Shown in pieces: positions 6,841-13,117 of a stretch of DNA of 27,041 bases. Origin of the DNA: a virus; the IMG/VR virus record IMGVR_UViG_3300007735_000557, positions 1 to 27,041 of that record. One strand, written 5' to 3'. Under the pieces are notes generated by a model. That model made no database searches. It was not told the DNA's origin and worked only from the letters and a program-made list of their open reading frames with translations. The first letter of the stretch is position 1, and each line of letters begins with the position of its first letter. A program made the translations under genes and the position numbers.

Positions 6841-8841
6841 CCCAGAGTTCTCCAAAACCATGTTTTTCTTGGTTAGTGCTTCCAAACATTCCTTGAACCG
6901 CCGAGCGTTTAGACCATGCCCTTTGGCTGAATCTCGCCATTCGTCGTAGTCCACCATGGCAGCAAAACCCTCGATGCCGTCACTGGCTCGTTTGGCCTCA
7001 ATCGCCACCAAGCAGTTTAATGCAATGCGCTGGTTGCCTGAAAGAACTGTGCGCTTTTGGATGTTACCGATCAGGCCGGAGATGTCTACTGCCGTGAGAT
7101 ACGCGCCCCGAACTGGCGCTCCATTCTTGTCTTGGATCGGCAAATCCACTTGGGTGATCTGGAAGTTTTTGGGTGCAGGCATCTCTGCATCCTTCATTTT
7201 TTTGGATTCAAAGGCTATTGATTTGGTTCCCGAATCCAACTGGCAGCGATACTCTGCATCAAGCGCACCCTTCAAGGCTGTGCTACCTCTAGACCTATCC
7301 TTATCTGCCACGCCGGAGTGATGCACTACTAAGACACAGCATTTCCAAGGTTGGCGAAGGTACACATCCAAGTGTTGGATAAACGCATTCATGTCTTGGG
7401 TGGAGTTCTCATCACCGCCATGATTTCTGGCTAAAGTATCAATGATGATCAAACTTGGAGTTGTCCCTGCTTGCGCTGACAGCTCCTTGATGCTCTCAGC
7501 CACCACTGCCGCCTCTGTTGCATCGTACAACTGCGCTGCCCTATGGCTCTTGTACAGAGGCGCACCATCCAAAGTCTGCCCATTACCTAGCTGCCATGCC
7601 TTGAACCGCCTAGCTAGGCCGTTATGGCCTTCACCTGCGATGTAGAACACCGAGCCTTGCTTGACATCATGCCCATGCCACGCCTTGCCAGTGGCAACGC
7701 AGCAAGCTATGTCAATTGAGACAAAGGACTTACCACCGCCTGGGTCGCCAAACACCTGCGCCAAAGAGTCGCTCTCGATGTAGTCATCCACAATCCAATT
7801 GATCTGTGCCAACTCCAAGCTATCTATTCTGGAGAACTCAAAAGCCAGTTTGTCCCGCATAGGGCCAGCCACACGCTCGATCTGCTCTTTGACCGCATCC
7901 AAGCCTTGCAGGCAGTGAAGGTCATTGAAGTCTGTTGGCTTGTTGTCCACCATGTCAGACTCCCCAAATGATGGGTACACAATCTCACCAAACACCAAGG
8001 CAGCCGCCGCACGGCCCTTCGTTACACCAGGGTTGCCCTCCGTGAACTGGTCATTGTCTGCACCGATGATGATCTTCGAGCCTGGGAACATCTCTTTCGC
8101 GCTCTTAGCCACCTTGGCTAAGTTCCCACAATCAAACGCCACCATGACCGTGTAACCAGTCGCCTCATGGATACTGGCGCAGGTGGCAAACCCTTCACCC
8201 ACAAATACAATCTTCCGATTGCCCCTGAGTTCATAAAACCCACCCTCAATCTTGCCACCCTTTAAGAACCTTTTGTTGCCATCTGCATCAATGGTCTGAT
8301 ATGAGAGAATTTCCCCTGCTTGATTGATCACAGGCACAACCAGCCTGCCTGCCCTGTCAATCTTGATCCCATGCGCCCCAACGTGCTTCCTGACAAGGTA
8401 AGGATGATCGTCAGACGCATCTGCATACGTCCCTACCTCATCCTCTGCACGTTCGGCAGCCACCGCCTGCGATGCCAACCTGTCAGCATCCTTCTTGGCT
8501 TTCACCTCTACCAACCACTTGTCATGCTCAAAGCGCTCAGTAAAAGACATTTGCCTGCCAGTGTCTGCTATCCATTTACTCTCAAACACTGGCTCCTTCC
8601 AACAGCCTGCAATGCCCACAGGCACTTTGCCACTGGAGTGCAAGATGTACCAACCATCAAGCGCACCCTTCTTGCTCGACACATGAGCCACCCTGTGAAT
8701 CTCACCATCTGCGATGATCTCCTTGATCAGCAGGCCAGATGCCTCACAGTGCTTCCTGAACCCCTCTTCAGGGTTGATTAGGTCTTGCGATTCTGTGGCA
8801 GCTGCGAAGCCGTTGGGGAAAATAGATGTAAGACTGCTCAT
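6784..8841 (-). CDS. TOPRIM primase-like/RecA-fold helicase fusion (replication protein)
   Basis: The ATG at 8841 overlaps the regulator's stop as ATGA and gives 685 residues; an upstream in-frame start at 8892 lies inside that gene and is less likely. A TOPRIM-like domain has VFVGEGFAT (Glu216) and IIGADND (Asp262, Asp264). A RecA/AAA_25-type helicase domain has Walker A GDPGGGKS (365-372), Walker B LIIIDT (Asp468) and VVHHSG (His517-518). The layout resembles T7 gp4 and plasmid RepA-type proteins, but no zinc-finger (CHC2) domain was recognised, so active priming is uncertain. It probably unwinds and may prime phage DNA. The C-terminus (SGMYRSVPKCTEVGTVGNEV) is encoded by the TCGGTAC array and looks like a recent low-complexity extension. 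Confidence 0.86.
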   Translation of the reverse strand: MSSLTSIFPNGFAAATESQDLINPEEGFRKHCEASGLLIKEIIADGEIHRVAHVSSKKGALDGWYILHSSGKVPVGIAGCWKEPVFESKWIADTGRQMSFTERFEHDKWLVEVKAKKDADRLASQAVAAERAEDEVGTYADASDDHPYLVRKHVGAHGIKIDRAGRLVVPVINQAGEILSYQTIDADGNKRFLKGGKIEGGFYELRGNRKIVFVGEGFATCASIHEATGYTVMVAFDCGNLAKVAKSAKEMFPGSKIIIGADNDQFTEGNPGVTKGRAAAALVFGEIVYPSFGESDMVDNKPTDFNDLHCLQGLDAVKEQIERVAGPMRDKLAFEFSRIDSLELAQINWIVDDYIESDSLAQVFGDPGGGKSFVSIDIACCVATGKAWHGHDVKQGSVFYIAGEGHNGLARRFKAWQLGNGQTLDGAPLYKSHRAAQLYDATEAAVVAESIKELSAQAGTTPSLIIIDTLARNHGGDENSTQDMNAFIQHLDVYLRQPWKCCVLVVHHSGVADKDRSRGSTALKGALDAEYRCQLDSGTKSIAFESKKMKDAEMPAPKNFQITQVDLPIQDKNGAPVRGAYLTAVDISGLIGNIQKRTVLSGNQRIALNCLVAIEAKRASDGIEGFAAMVDYDEWRDSAKGHGLNARRFKECLEALTKKNMVLENSGMYRSVPKCTEVGTVGNEV

Positions 8842-9056
8842 GCTTTGGCCTCCACAAGTTCTGGCCAAATAGACTGCCAACTGCCCTGGCACACCATCTG
8901 CCGAGTAAGCCTGCCCTCACTGGCCTGTTCTACCCGAACGGCCTCCCAAGCTGACATTTCTCGCCTGCCAGTGAGACATTGGTAAAGGTACTGCTCATTG
9001 ATGCCAACTTTTTCTGCCAGTTGTCGGCGCTCATCTGGTGGTATTTGTGTGTTCAT
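8838..9056 (-). CDS. Cro/YdaS-like helix-turn-helix regulator
   Basis: The ATG at 9056 gives a 72-residue protein; a GTG 17 codons upstream is possible but the extra residues do not resemble the family. RRQLAEKVGINEQYLYQCLT is a helix-turn-helix, followed by GRREMSAWEAVRVEQASEGR and ending QGSWQSIWPELVEA. This is the usual plan of Cro/YdaS-type phage regulators (…A..IE.AT.G..TR..L....W..IWPEL). It is the first gene leftward from the divergent control region, which carries repeated TCTAGC half-sites, and overlaps the helicase start by 4 nt. It is likely to repress its own and/or the rightward promoter. No CI-type partner repressor or integrase is in the window. Confidence 0.8.
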   Translation of the reverse strand: MNTQIPPDERRQLAEKVGINEQYLYQCLTGRREMSAWEAVRVEQASEGRLTRQMVCQGSWQSIWPELVEAKA

Positions 9057-9066
9057 AGCTATCCAC

Positions 9067-9159
9067 TCTAGCACATTGATAGATTCTTTTGGCAATAGGG
9101 AAAACACCTATGAAAATAATTCTAGCAAAGGGCTTGACAACATCTAGCAACTCGCTAGA
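9067..9159. promoter_or_regulatory. Operator-like TCTAGC half-sites
   Basis: TCTAGCA occurs at 9067-9073, 9121-9127 and 9143-9149, and the reverse half-site GCTAGA at 9154-9159. The last two form a perfect inverted repeat TCTAGC-AACTC-GCTAGA (9143-9159) that covers the spacer and overlaps the -10 box of the rightward promoter. AATTCTAGC (9118-9126) and GCTAGAATT (9154-9162) form a wider 9-bp inverted repeat. This is the expected arrangement for a Cro-like dimer repressing the rightward promoter. Confidence 0.6.
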
Positions 9160-9161
9160 AT
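9134..9161 (+). promoter_or_regulatory. Sigma70-type promoter for the rightward early operon
   Basis: TTGACA at 9134-9139 matches the -35 consensus exactly. TAGAAT at 9156-9161 matches the -10 consensus at five of six positions, with a 16-bp spacer. Transcription would start near 9168 and give a leader of about 60 nt before the ATG at 9227. The operator-like inverted repeat lies between and over the promoter elements. Confidence 0.7.
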
Positions 9162-9226
9162 TCAAAGCGTGGCAGGGAAATTGGTTCTCTGTCCATCACG
9201 CCGAAAGGCCATAAAGGAAACACAAA

Positions 9227-9607
9227 ATGAACACAACTTACACAGCTTATCCATGGAGCGATTTATACAACGCCGGTTTTTCATGCGATGGTCAGCCCTT
9301 CATCGCCGAACAGTATTACGTTGTGATTGAAAACGAAGCCGGTCGCCGCTTCCGTCATCAAGCCACTTTTAATGGCACTCAAGAAGTTGTTTGCCCTGAG
9401 TCTGGCGATTCTTATTTTCCCGATATGCGCGATCAAGCGAAAGCTAAAGCCAGCAAGTTGGCTATTCGCGTCAACGCTTCTCTCAAAGCTGGTAAAACAT
9501 TATCACCATCTTTTTGGTACGAAATTGATCCTGCTTATGGTTCTGACTCTTACGTTGATCAGGGCACAGAAGCCACACGCTTATTTGCTGAGAAAGCCGC
9601 AGCCTAA
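9227..9607 (+). CDS. Early protein of unknown function
   Basis: This is a 126-residue protein with a good ribosome site (AAAGGAAA) eight bases before the ATG. It is rich in aromatic residues at the N-terminus (YTAYPWSDLYNAGF), with a central GRRFRHQATF segment and a helical AKAKASKLAIRVNASLKAG stretch. There is no membrane segment and no recognised domain. It is the first gene after the operator-controlled promoter, the usual place for small host-takeover or anti-host proteins in phages, so it may be one; this is from position only. It is followed by a UUCG hairpin rather than by immediate coupling to the next gene. Confidence 0.7.
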   Translation: MNTTYTAYPWSDLYNAGFSCDGQPFIAEQYYVVIENEAGRRFRHQATFNGTQEVVCPESGDSYFPDMRDQAKAKASKLAIRVNASLKAGKTLSPSFWYEIDPAYGSDSYVDQGTEATRLFAEKAAA

Positions 9608-9617
9608 TCCAATCCAC

Positions 9618-9631
9618 GGGGCTTCGGCCCC
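9618..9631 (+). other. UUCG-tetraloop hairpin after the first early gene
   Basis: GGGGC-TTCG-GCCCC (9618-9631) forms a perfect 5-bp G/C stem with a very stable UUCG tetraloop, 10 nt after the stop codon. It is not followed by a T-run, so it is unlikely to be a full intrinsic terminator. It may protect the upstream mRNA from 3' decay or partly attenuate the operon. Confidence 0.55.
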
Positions 9632-9643
9632 CGAAAGCACAAC

Positions 9644-9787
9644 ATGAAACACCATAAACATTTCCACTACCCTGAAGTCAAGAGCGCCAGGCTAACCGCC
9701 TGCGCAGAAGCAGGACTTGACCTTCTCACCGCCCTTGCCATTGGCATCAGCTTGGCCGCCTTACTGGTTGCATGGTGGTCAACATGA
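9644..9787 (+). CDS. Small single-pass membrane protein
   Basis: This 47-residue frame begins MKHHKHFHYPEVKSARLTAC, with a His-rich cytoplasmic-looking start, and continues with a hydrophobic segment LLTALAIGISLAALLVAWW (about residues 27-45) that would span the membrane. The stop overlaps the next start as ATGA, which supports it being translated. The ribosome site is weak. The function is unknown; small early membrane proteins of phages sometimes affect superinfection or host physiology, but nothing here shows that. Confidence 0.5.
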   Translation: MKHHKHFHYPEVKSARLTACAEAGLDLLTALAIGISLAALLVAWWST

Positions 9788-9897
9788 AATCAGTTTTGAT
9801 ACCTATCAAACCTAAATTGACACGCTGTGAAATTCTTGGCGTATGTCAGTCCAAACACAACCCAGCCTGCAACAAACAATGTAGGAGAGCTGAATGA
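9784..9897 (+). CDS. Tiny cysteine-containing protein
   Basis: This 37-residue frame is linked by ATGA overlaps at both ends (with the 47-residue gene and the 91-residue gene). The two couplings in a row are the main evidence. It is basic and has four cysteines (15, 21, 29, 33) in CEILGVCQSKHNPACNKQC, which could bind a metal ion. No family is recognised. Confidence 0.5.
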   Translation: MKSVLIPIKPKLTRCEILGVCQSKHNPACNKQCRRAE

Positions 9898-10169
9898 ACC
9901 CCACACCCGCCTGCCCCCAAGGAATCATTGAGTTTGAGTGCGAACTCGAAGGTGTCGATTTGGTCTGCCACTTGGAGTACATCCCAGAAGAAATTGGCTC
10001 ACTCGATAGCCGTGGCTTACCTGATGAGCCTGACTACGCCGAAACTATGGAACTTGTCAGCGCTTACATCAAAGGCACAGACATAGACATTGGTCACTTG
10101 ATCTTGCAGGGCCTTGTTGACCACATCACAACCACAGCACTTGAGGACTACAAAAATGACGATCTCTGA
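9894..10169 (+). CDS. Acidic early protein of unknown function
   Basis: This 91-residue strongly acidic protein (many Asp/Glu; ends TALEDYKNDDL) has AGGAG six bases upstream of the ATG and an ATGA overlap with the preceding small gene. It begins with a beta-like GIIEFECELEGVDLVCHLEY segment. There is no membrane segment and no known domain. The 14-nt overlap with the following gene puts it in the same translational chain. High acidity is seen in DNA-mimic inhibitors, but it is not sufficient evidence for one. Confidence 0.65.
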   Translation: MNPTPACPQGIIEFECELEGVDLVCHLEYIPEEIGSLDSRGLPDEPDYAETMELVSAYIKGTDIDIGHLILQGLVDHITTTALEDYKNDDL

Positions 10170-10524
10170 ACTGGCAACCTTACTACGCAAAGCCAAGCAA
10201 GCCGAGACTGATGCCAAGGCCGAGCGCCTTCGCATTGAAAGCCTGATCACCGACCAATTTGCCAAGCCTGAGAATGGCGAAGGCACACACCAAGATGAAG
10301 ACTTCACCATCACTTGGAAACTGACCCGAGCAGTAGATACCGACCGCCTAGCCGCCGACTATGACGATCTGCCTACCAATGCACAAAAAGCCTTTCGTTG
10401 GAAAGCAGAAGTTAATTTGGCTTATCTGCGATCCCTCTCCGAAATTGACTCTTCTGCCTACAACAAGGCAGCAGTGTTCATCACCAGCAAACCCGCAAAA
10501 CCATCCATTGACTTGAAAGACTAA
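10156..10524 (+). CDS. DUF7173-like protein of the recombination cluster
   Basis: The ATG at 10156 gives 122 residues. The N-terminal half is a charged helix (LLRKAKQAETDAKAERLRIE), followed by a beta-like segment (EDFTITWKLTRAVD) and a C-terminus ending ITSKPAKPSIDLKD. The plan and the final KPAKPS motif recall DUF7173-type phage proteins that sit beside annealing and recombination genes. The assignment is from memory of the pattern. The gene overlaps the previous one by 14 nt and ends one base before the Sak4 gene. An upstream in-frame ATG at 10114 lies inside the previous gene and is not preferred. Confidence 0.6.
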   Translation: MTISELATLLRKAKQAETDAKAERLRIESLITDQFAKPENGEGTHQDEDFTITWKLTRAVDTDRLAADYDDLPTNAQKAFRWKAEVNLAYLRSLSEIDSSAYNKAAVFITSKPAKPSIDLKD

Positions 10525-10525
10525 C

Positions 10526-11272
10526 ATGGCATTCGACCTATCATCCATCTCCAAAACCAAACGTGTACGCTCACCCAAGATTGTGGTGGTGGGCCAAGGC
10601 AAGATTGGCAAGACCACTTTCGCGGCTATGGCTCCCAACGCCATTGGCATCCTGACTGAAGACGGCGCTGATGCGGTGGACGCAAACGCCTTCCCATTGG
10701 CTGCCAGCCTGCCCGAGGTTTATGCCGCCATCGACACGCTGATCAACCAAAAGCATGACTTCCAGACCTTGTTCATTGACAGTCTGGATTGGCTCGAACC
10801 CATGATCCAAGAGTATGTGTGCAAGCAGAACAATTGGAAGAACATTGAAGCACCAGGCTTCGGCAAGGGCTACGTTGCCGCCGCCGAGGAATGGCGTAAC
10901 CTGTTGTCTGGCCTAGAAGTCCTGCGTTCAGCCAAGGGCATGGGCATCATCCTGATTGCCCACGACAAGATCAAGCGCATAGAAGACCCGTTGACCGAGG
11001 GCTATGACAGCCATGTCCTTAAACTGCACGACAAAGCCGCTGGCCTAGTGCAAGAGTGGGCAGATGTCATTGGCTACGCAGGCTACCGCATTTTTACAAG
11101 CAAGACAGACGCAGGTTTCTCTAAGAAAGAAACCAAGGCCACGACAACTGGCGAGCGCATCTTGCACGTTGAACCTCATCCGGCTCATTGCGGTGGCAAC
11201 CGCTTTGGCCTTCAAAATATGCCGCTTGACTGGACGGCATTCCAAGCAGCGCTTACACAAGCGCAGTCTTGA
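10526..11272 (+). CDS. Sak4-type single-strand annealing ATPase
   Basis: This 248-residue RecA-core protein (AAA_24 type) has Walker A GQGKIGKTT (residues 23-31), Walker B TLFIDSLDW (Asp85) and an IILIAHDKIK segment (about 138-147) at the sensor position. The family (Sak4, UvsX/Rad51 superfamily) anneals single-stranded DNA in phages and usually works with an SSB-like partner. The next gene encodes a DUF669 protein of that kind, followed by an exonuclease-like gene, so the module is coherent. The start is one base after the preceding stop. The ribosome site is weak, suggesting coupling. Confidence 0.88.
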   Translation: MAFDLSSISKTKRVRSPKIVVVGQGKIGKTTFAAMAPNAIGILTEDGADAVDANAFPLAASLPEVYAAIDTLINQKHDFQTLFIDSLDWLEPMIQEYVCKQNNWKNIEAPGFGKGYVAAAEEWRNLLSGLEVLRSAKGMGIILIAHDKIKRIEDPLTEGYDSHVLKLHDKAAGLVQEWADVIGYAGYRIFTSKTDAGFSKKETKATTTGERILHVEPHPAHCGGNRFGLQNMPLDWTAFQAALTQAQS

Positions 11273-11311
11273 TCACCCCAGTTCGTAACTTAACTTTTTA
11301 GGAAATTTATC

Positions 11312-11839
11312 ATGGCTCAGTTTAATTTTGACGCATCCCAAGTCGCTCCCCAACAGTCCACAGGCCCACTGCCTGCCGGAACTTATTTGGCTCACATCAC
11401 CGAATCTGATGTGCAGCCTTTGAAGTCTGGCAATGGCGAAGGCTTGAAACTTACCTTTGAAATCCTCGATGGACAATACAAAGGCCGCAAGGTTTGGGAG
11501 AACTTGAACATCCGTCACGCCAACGAAGATACTCAACGCATTGCCCAAAGCCAGTTGTCTGCGCTTTGCCATGCCGTGAACGTGATCAAGTTGATGGACA
11601 CTGCCGCCCTGCACTTCAAGCCAGTTCGCATCAACGTGACTGTGCGCGAGGCCCAAGGCATTTACAAAGCAAGCAACAACATCAAGGGCTATGAGGCCGC
11701 AGGCGGTGGCATCAGCGCACCAGTTGCACCAGCTACTGCACCAACGCCTATGCCTACGATGGCAGACACAGTTGCATGGCCTACCGCCGAGCAAGAGGCC
11801 GCCAAGTCCAAAGCACCCGCATGGGCAAGGAAAGGCTGA
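11312..11839 (+). CDS. DUF669-family single-stranded DNA-binding-like protein
   Basis: This 175-residue protein starts MAQFNFDASQVAP, then PLPAGTYLAHITESDVQPLK, then LKLTFEILDGQYKGRKVWEN and LNIRHANEDTQRIAQSQLSA. This is the DUF669 plan of phage proteins that behave like single-stranded DNA-binding partners of Sak/RecT-type annealers. The C-terminus is Pro/Ala-rich and flexible (about residues 130-170), as in SSBs, but ends basic (WARKG) rather than with the usual acidic tip. It sits between Sak4 and the nuclease, 40 nt after Sak4, with TTTTAGGAAA as the ribosome site. Confidence 0.85.
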   Translation: MAQFNFDASQVAPQQSTGPLPAGTYLAHITESDVQPLKSGNGEGLKLTFEILDGQYKGRKVWENLNIRHANEDTQRIAQSQLSALCHAVNVIKLMDTAALHFKPVRINVTVREAQGIYKASNNIKGYEAAGGGISAPVAPATAPTPMPTMADTVAWPTAEQEAAKSKAPAWARKG

Positions 11840-11840
11840 C

Positions 11841-12929
11841 ATGGCCTTGCTTCCACAATCAGTTGTTGATCCTGTGGCTGATGCCATCTTTGCCCATTAC
11901 AAGGCAAAGTATGGCTCAGAAGCACAAAGACCTTACCTTGGTGCATCAAGCATTGGTAAGCCTTGCCTGCGCCAGCATTGGTACTCTTTCCGGTGGTCAA
12001 AGCCTGCCGAGTTCTCTGGCAGGCTTTACCGAGTGTTTCAGTCTGGTCACTTGCAGGAACCTAGAGTTTATGCAGACTTGGCAAGCATTGGCTGCACTGT
12101 CTACCAACTCAACCCCGCCACAGGCCGCCAGTGGTCATTCACCGAAGCGACCACAGGCCATCATTTCCAAGGCAATGCGGACGGCATTGTCACGGGCCTA
12201 CCGCAAGCGCCAAAGTCTCCGCACTTGTTGGAGATCAAGACCGCATCTGACAAGATGTTTAAAGATATGCAAAAAAATGGCGTAAAGAAGGCCAAGCCAG
12301 AGCATTACGCACAGATGCAAATATACATGAAATGGTCAATTGATGAGTTTGGAGAAGATGGGTGTAAACGTGCGCTTTACTTTGTCGTGAACAAAGACAA
12401 TGATGACATCTACACCGAGCGCATAGAATTTAACAAGGATGAGGCACAGGAGATTGTCGCCAAGGCAATGGCGGTGATTACCGCGCCCGAGCCGCCAGTT
12501 GGAGTGTCTACCGATCCAACTTGGTTTGAGTGCAAGTTCTGCGACTACCAGGCTATTTGCCACGGCACAGATGTCCCTATGCCAACGTGCCGTTCATGCG
12601 TTCACGCCACGCCTGAATTGGGTGGCAATGCAGTTTGGTCATGCGCTTCACATAGCACAGTTTTGTCAGAAGGAATGCAACGAAAAGGTTGCAATGATCA
12701 CCGCTACATCCCCATCTTGCTTGCTAAGACAGCCCATCCAGTTGACCTTGATCAAAATGACAATGTGATCTACAAAATGGCAGATGGCAAACAGTTTGTG
12801 AACGGCGACCCAGACAAAAACTTTGACCACATCAGTAGCGCAGAAATCCATGCCTGCACAGACAAGACCGCCTTGGTGGACGAGTTTGCTCTGGGCCTGC
12901 GTAAACAACACAATGCGAGGTTCGTATGA
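11841..12929 (+). CDS. PD-(D/E)XK nuclease, Cas4/AddB-like, with likely Fe-S cluster
   Basis: The ATG at 11841, one base after the DUF669 stop with AGGAAAGG upstream, gives 362 residues. Motifs: LGASSIGKPCLRQHW (Cys42), GNADGIV (Asp114), LLEIKTA (Glu131, Lys133) and a QMQIYM helix (about 158-163). Cys231, Cys234 and Cys240 (CKFCDYQAIC), with Cys42, match the four-cysteine Fe-S arrangement of Cas4 and AddB nucleases. A further Cys-rich tail (from about residue 250: CRSC, then WSC, KGC) is an unusual extra metal-binding candidate. The protein probably resects DNA ends for Sak4 annealing. The next gene starts within its stop codon (ATGA). Confidence 0.85.
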   Translation: MALLPQSVVDPVADAIFAHYKAKYGSEAQRPYLGASSIGKPCLRQHWYSFRWSKPAEFSGRLYRVFQSGHLQEPRVYADLASIGCTVYQLNPATGRQWSFTEATTGHHFQGNADGIVTGLPQAPKSPHLLEIKTASDKMFKDMQKNGVKKAKPEHYAQMQIYMKWSIDEFGEDGCKRALYFVVNKDNDDIYTERIEFNKDEAQEIVAKAMAVITAPEPPVGVSTDPTWFECKFCDYQAICHGTDVPMPTCRSCVHATPELGGNAVWSCASHSTVLSEGMQRKGCNDHRYIPILLAKTAHPVDLDQNDNVIYKMADGKQFVNGDPDKNFDHISSAEIHACTDKTALVDEFALGLRKQHNARFV

Positions 12930-13117
12930 AAACACCATCAATTAACAACATGACATTGCGTGACTTTTTTGCAGGGCAAGCTCTTGCTGGCGATCTCGAA
13001 CAAGGAACGCAAGATAATATGAGCTATAGCTGGTGGCATGAGCCTTCAAAGATTGCAGAAAGGGCATATAAAATTGCAGATGCAATGATCAAGGAGCGCG
13101 AGTTTGATCCTTCGTGA
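12926..13117 (+). CDS. Small phage protein of unknown function (MTLRDFFA type)
   Basis: This 63-residue protein has an ATGA overlap with the nuclease and GAGG five bases before the start. It contains MTLRDFFAGQALAGDL and ends with a helix ERAYKIADAMIKEREFD. Short proteins with an MTLRD(Y/F)FA...IADAM pattern are common in phage replication regions, with no function known to me. Its last codons contain the AAGGAG site used by the helicase gene. Confidence 0.7.
   Translation: MKTPSINNMTLRDFFAGQALAGDLEQGTQDNMSYSWWHEPSKIAERAYKIADAMIKEREFDPS
13091..13096 (+). promoter_or_regulatory. Ribosome site selecting a TTG start for the helicase
   Basis: AAGGAG at 13091-13096 lies seven bases before TTG at 13104, inside the 63-residue gene. 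No ATG or GTG nearby would preserve the conserved N-terminus (ILRDYQSRAV), so TTG is the likely start, coupled to the end of the upstream gene. Confidence 0.65.

Larger units (their letters stand above)
9057..9226. promoter_or_regulatory. Divergent early control region
   Basis: This non-coding stretch separates the leftward Cro-like gene from the rightward early operon. It holds the strong rightward promoter, repeated TCTAGC half-sites and the AAAGGAAA ribosome site (about 9213-9220) of the first rightward gene. No convincing leftward -35/-10 pair was identified, although one must be near here. Confidence 0.65.

Noticed and set aside
6602-6896. Small proteins read from the TCGGTAC array (frames rich in VPK/YRN or FGTFRYT)
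   Set aside because: These are translations of the repeats. They lack ribosome sites and have no protein-like composition.
11273-11887. 204-residue antisense frame over the DUF669 gene
   Set aside because: It covers a well-supported gene on the other strand, has an odd Cys/Trp-rich composition and no ribosome site.
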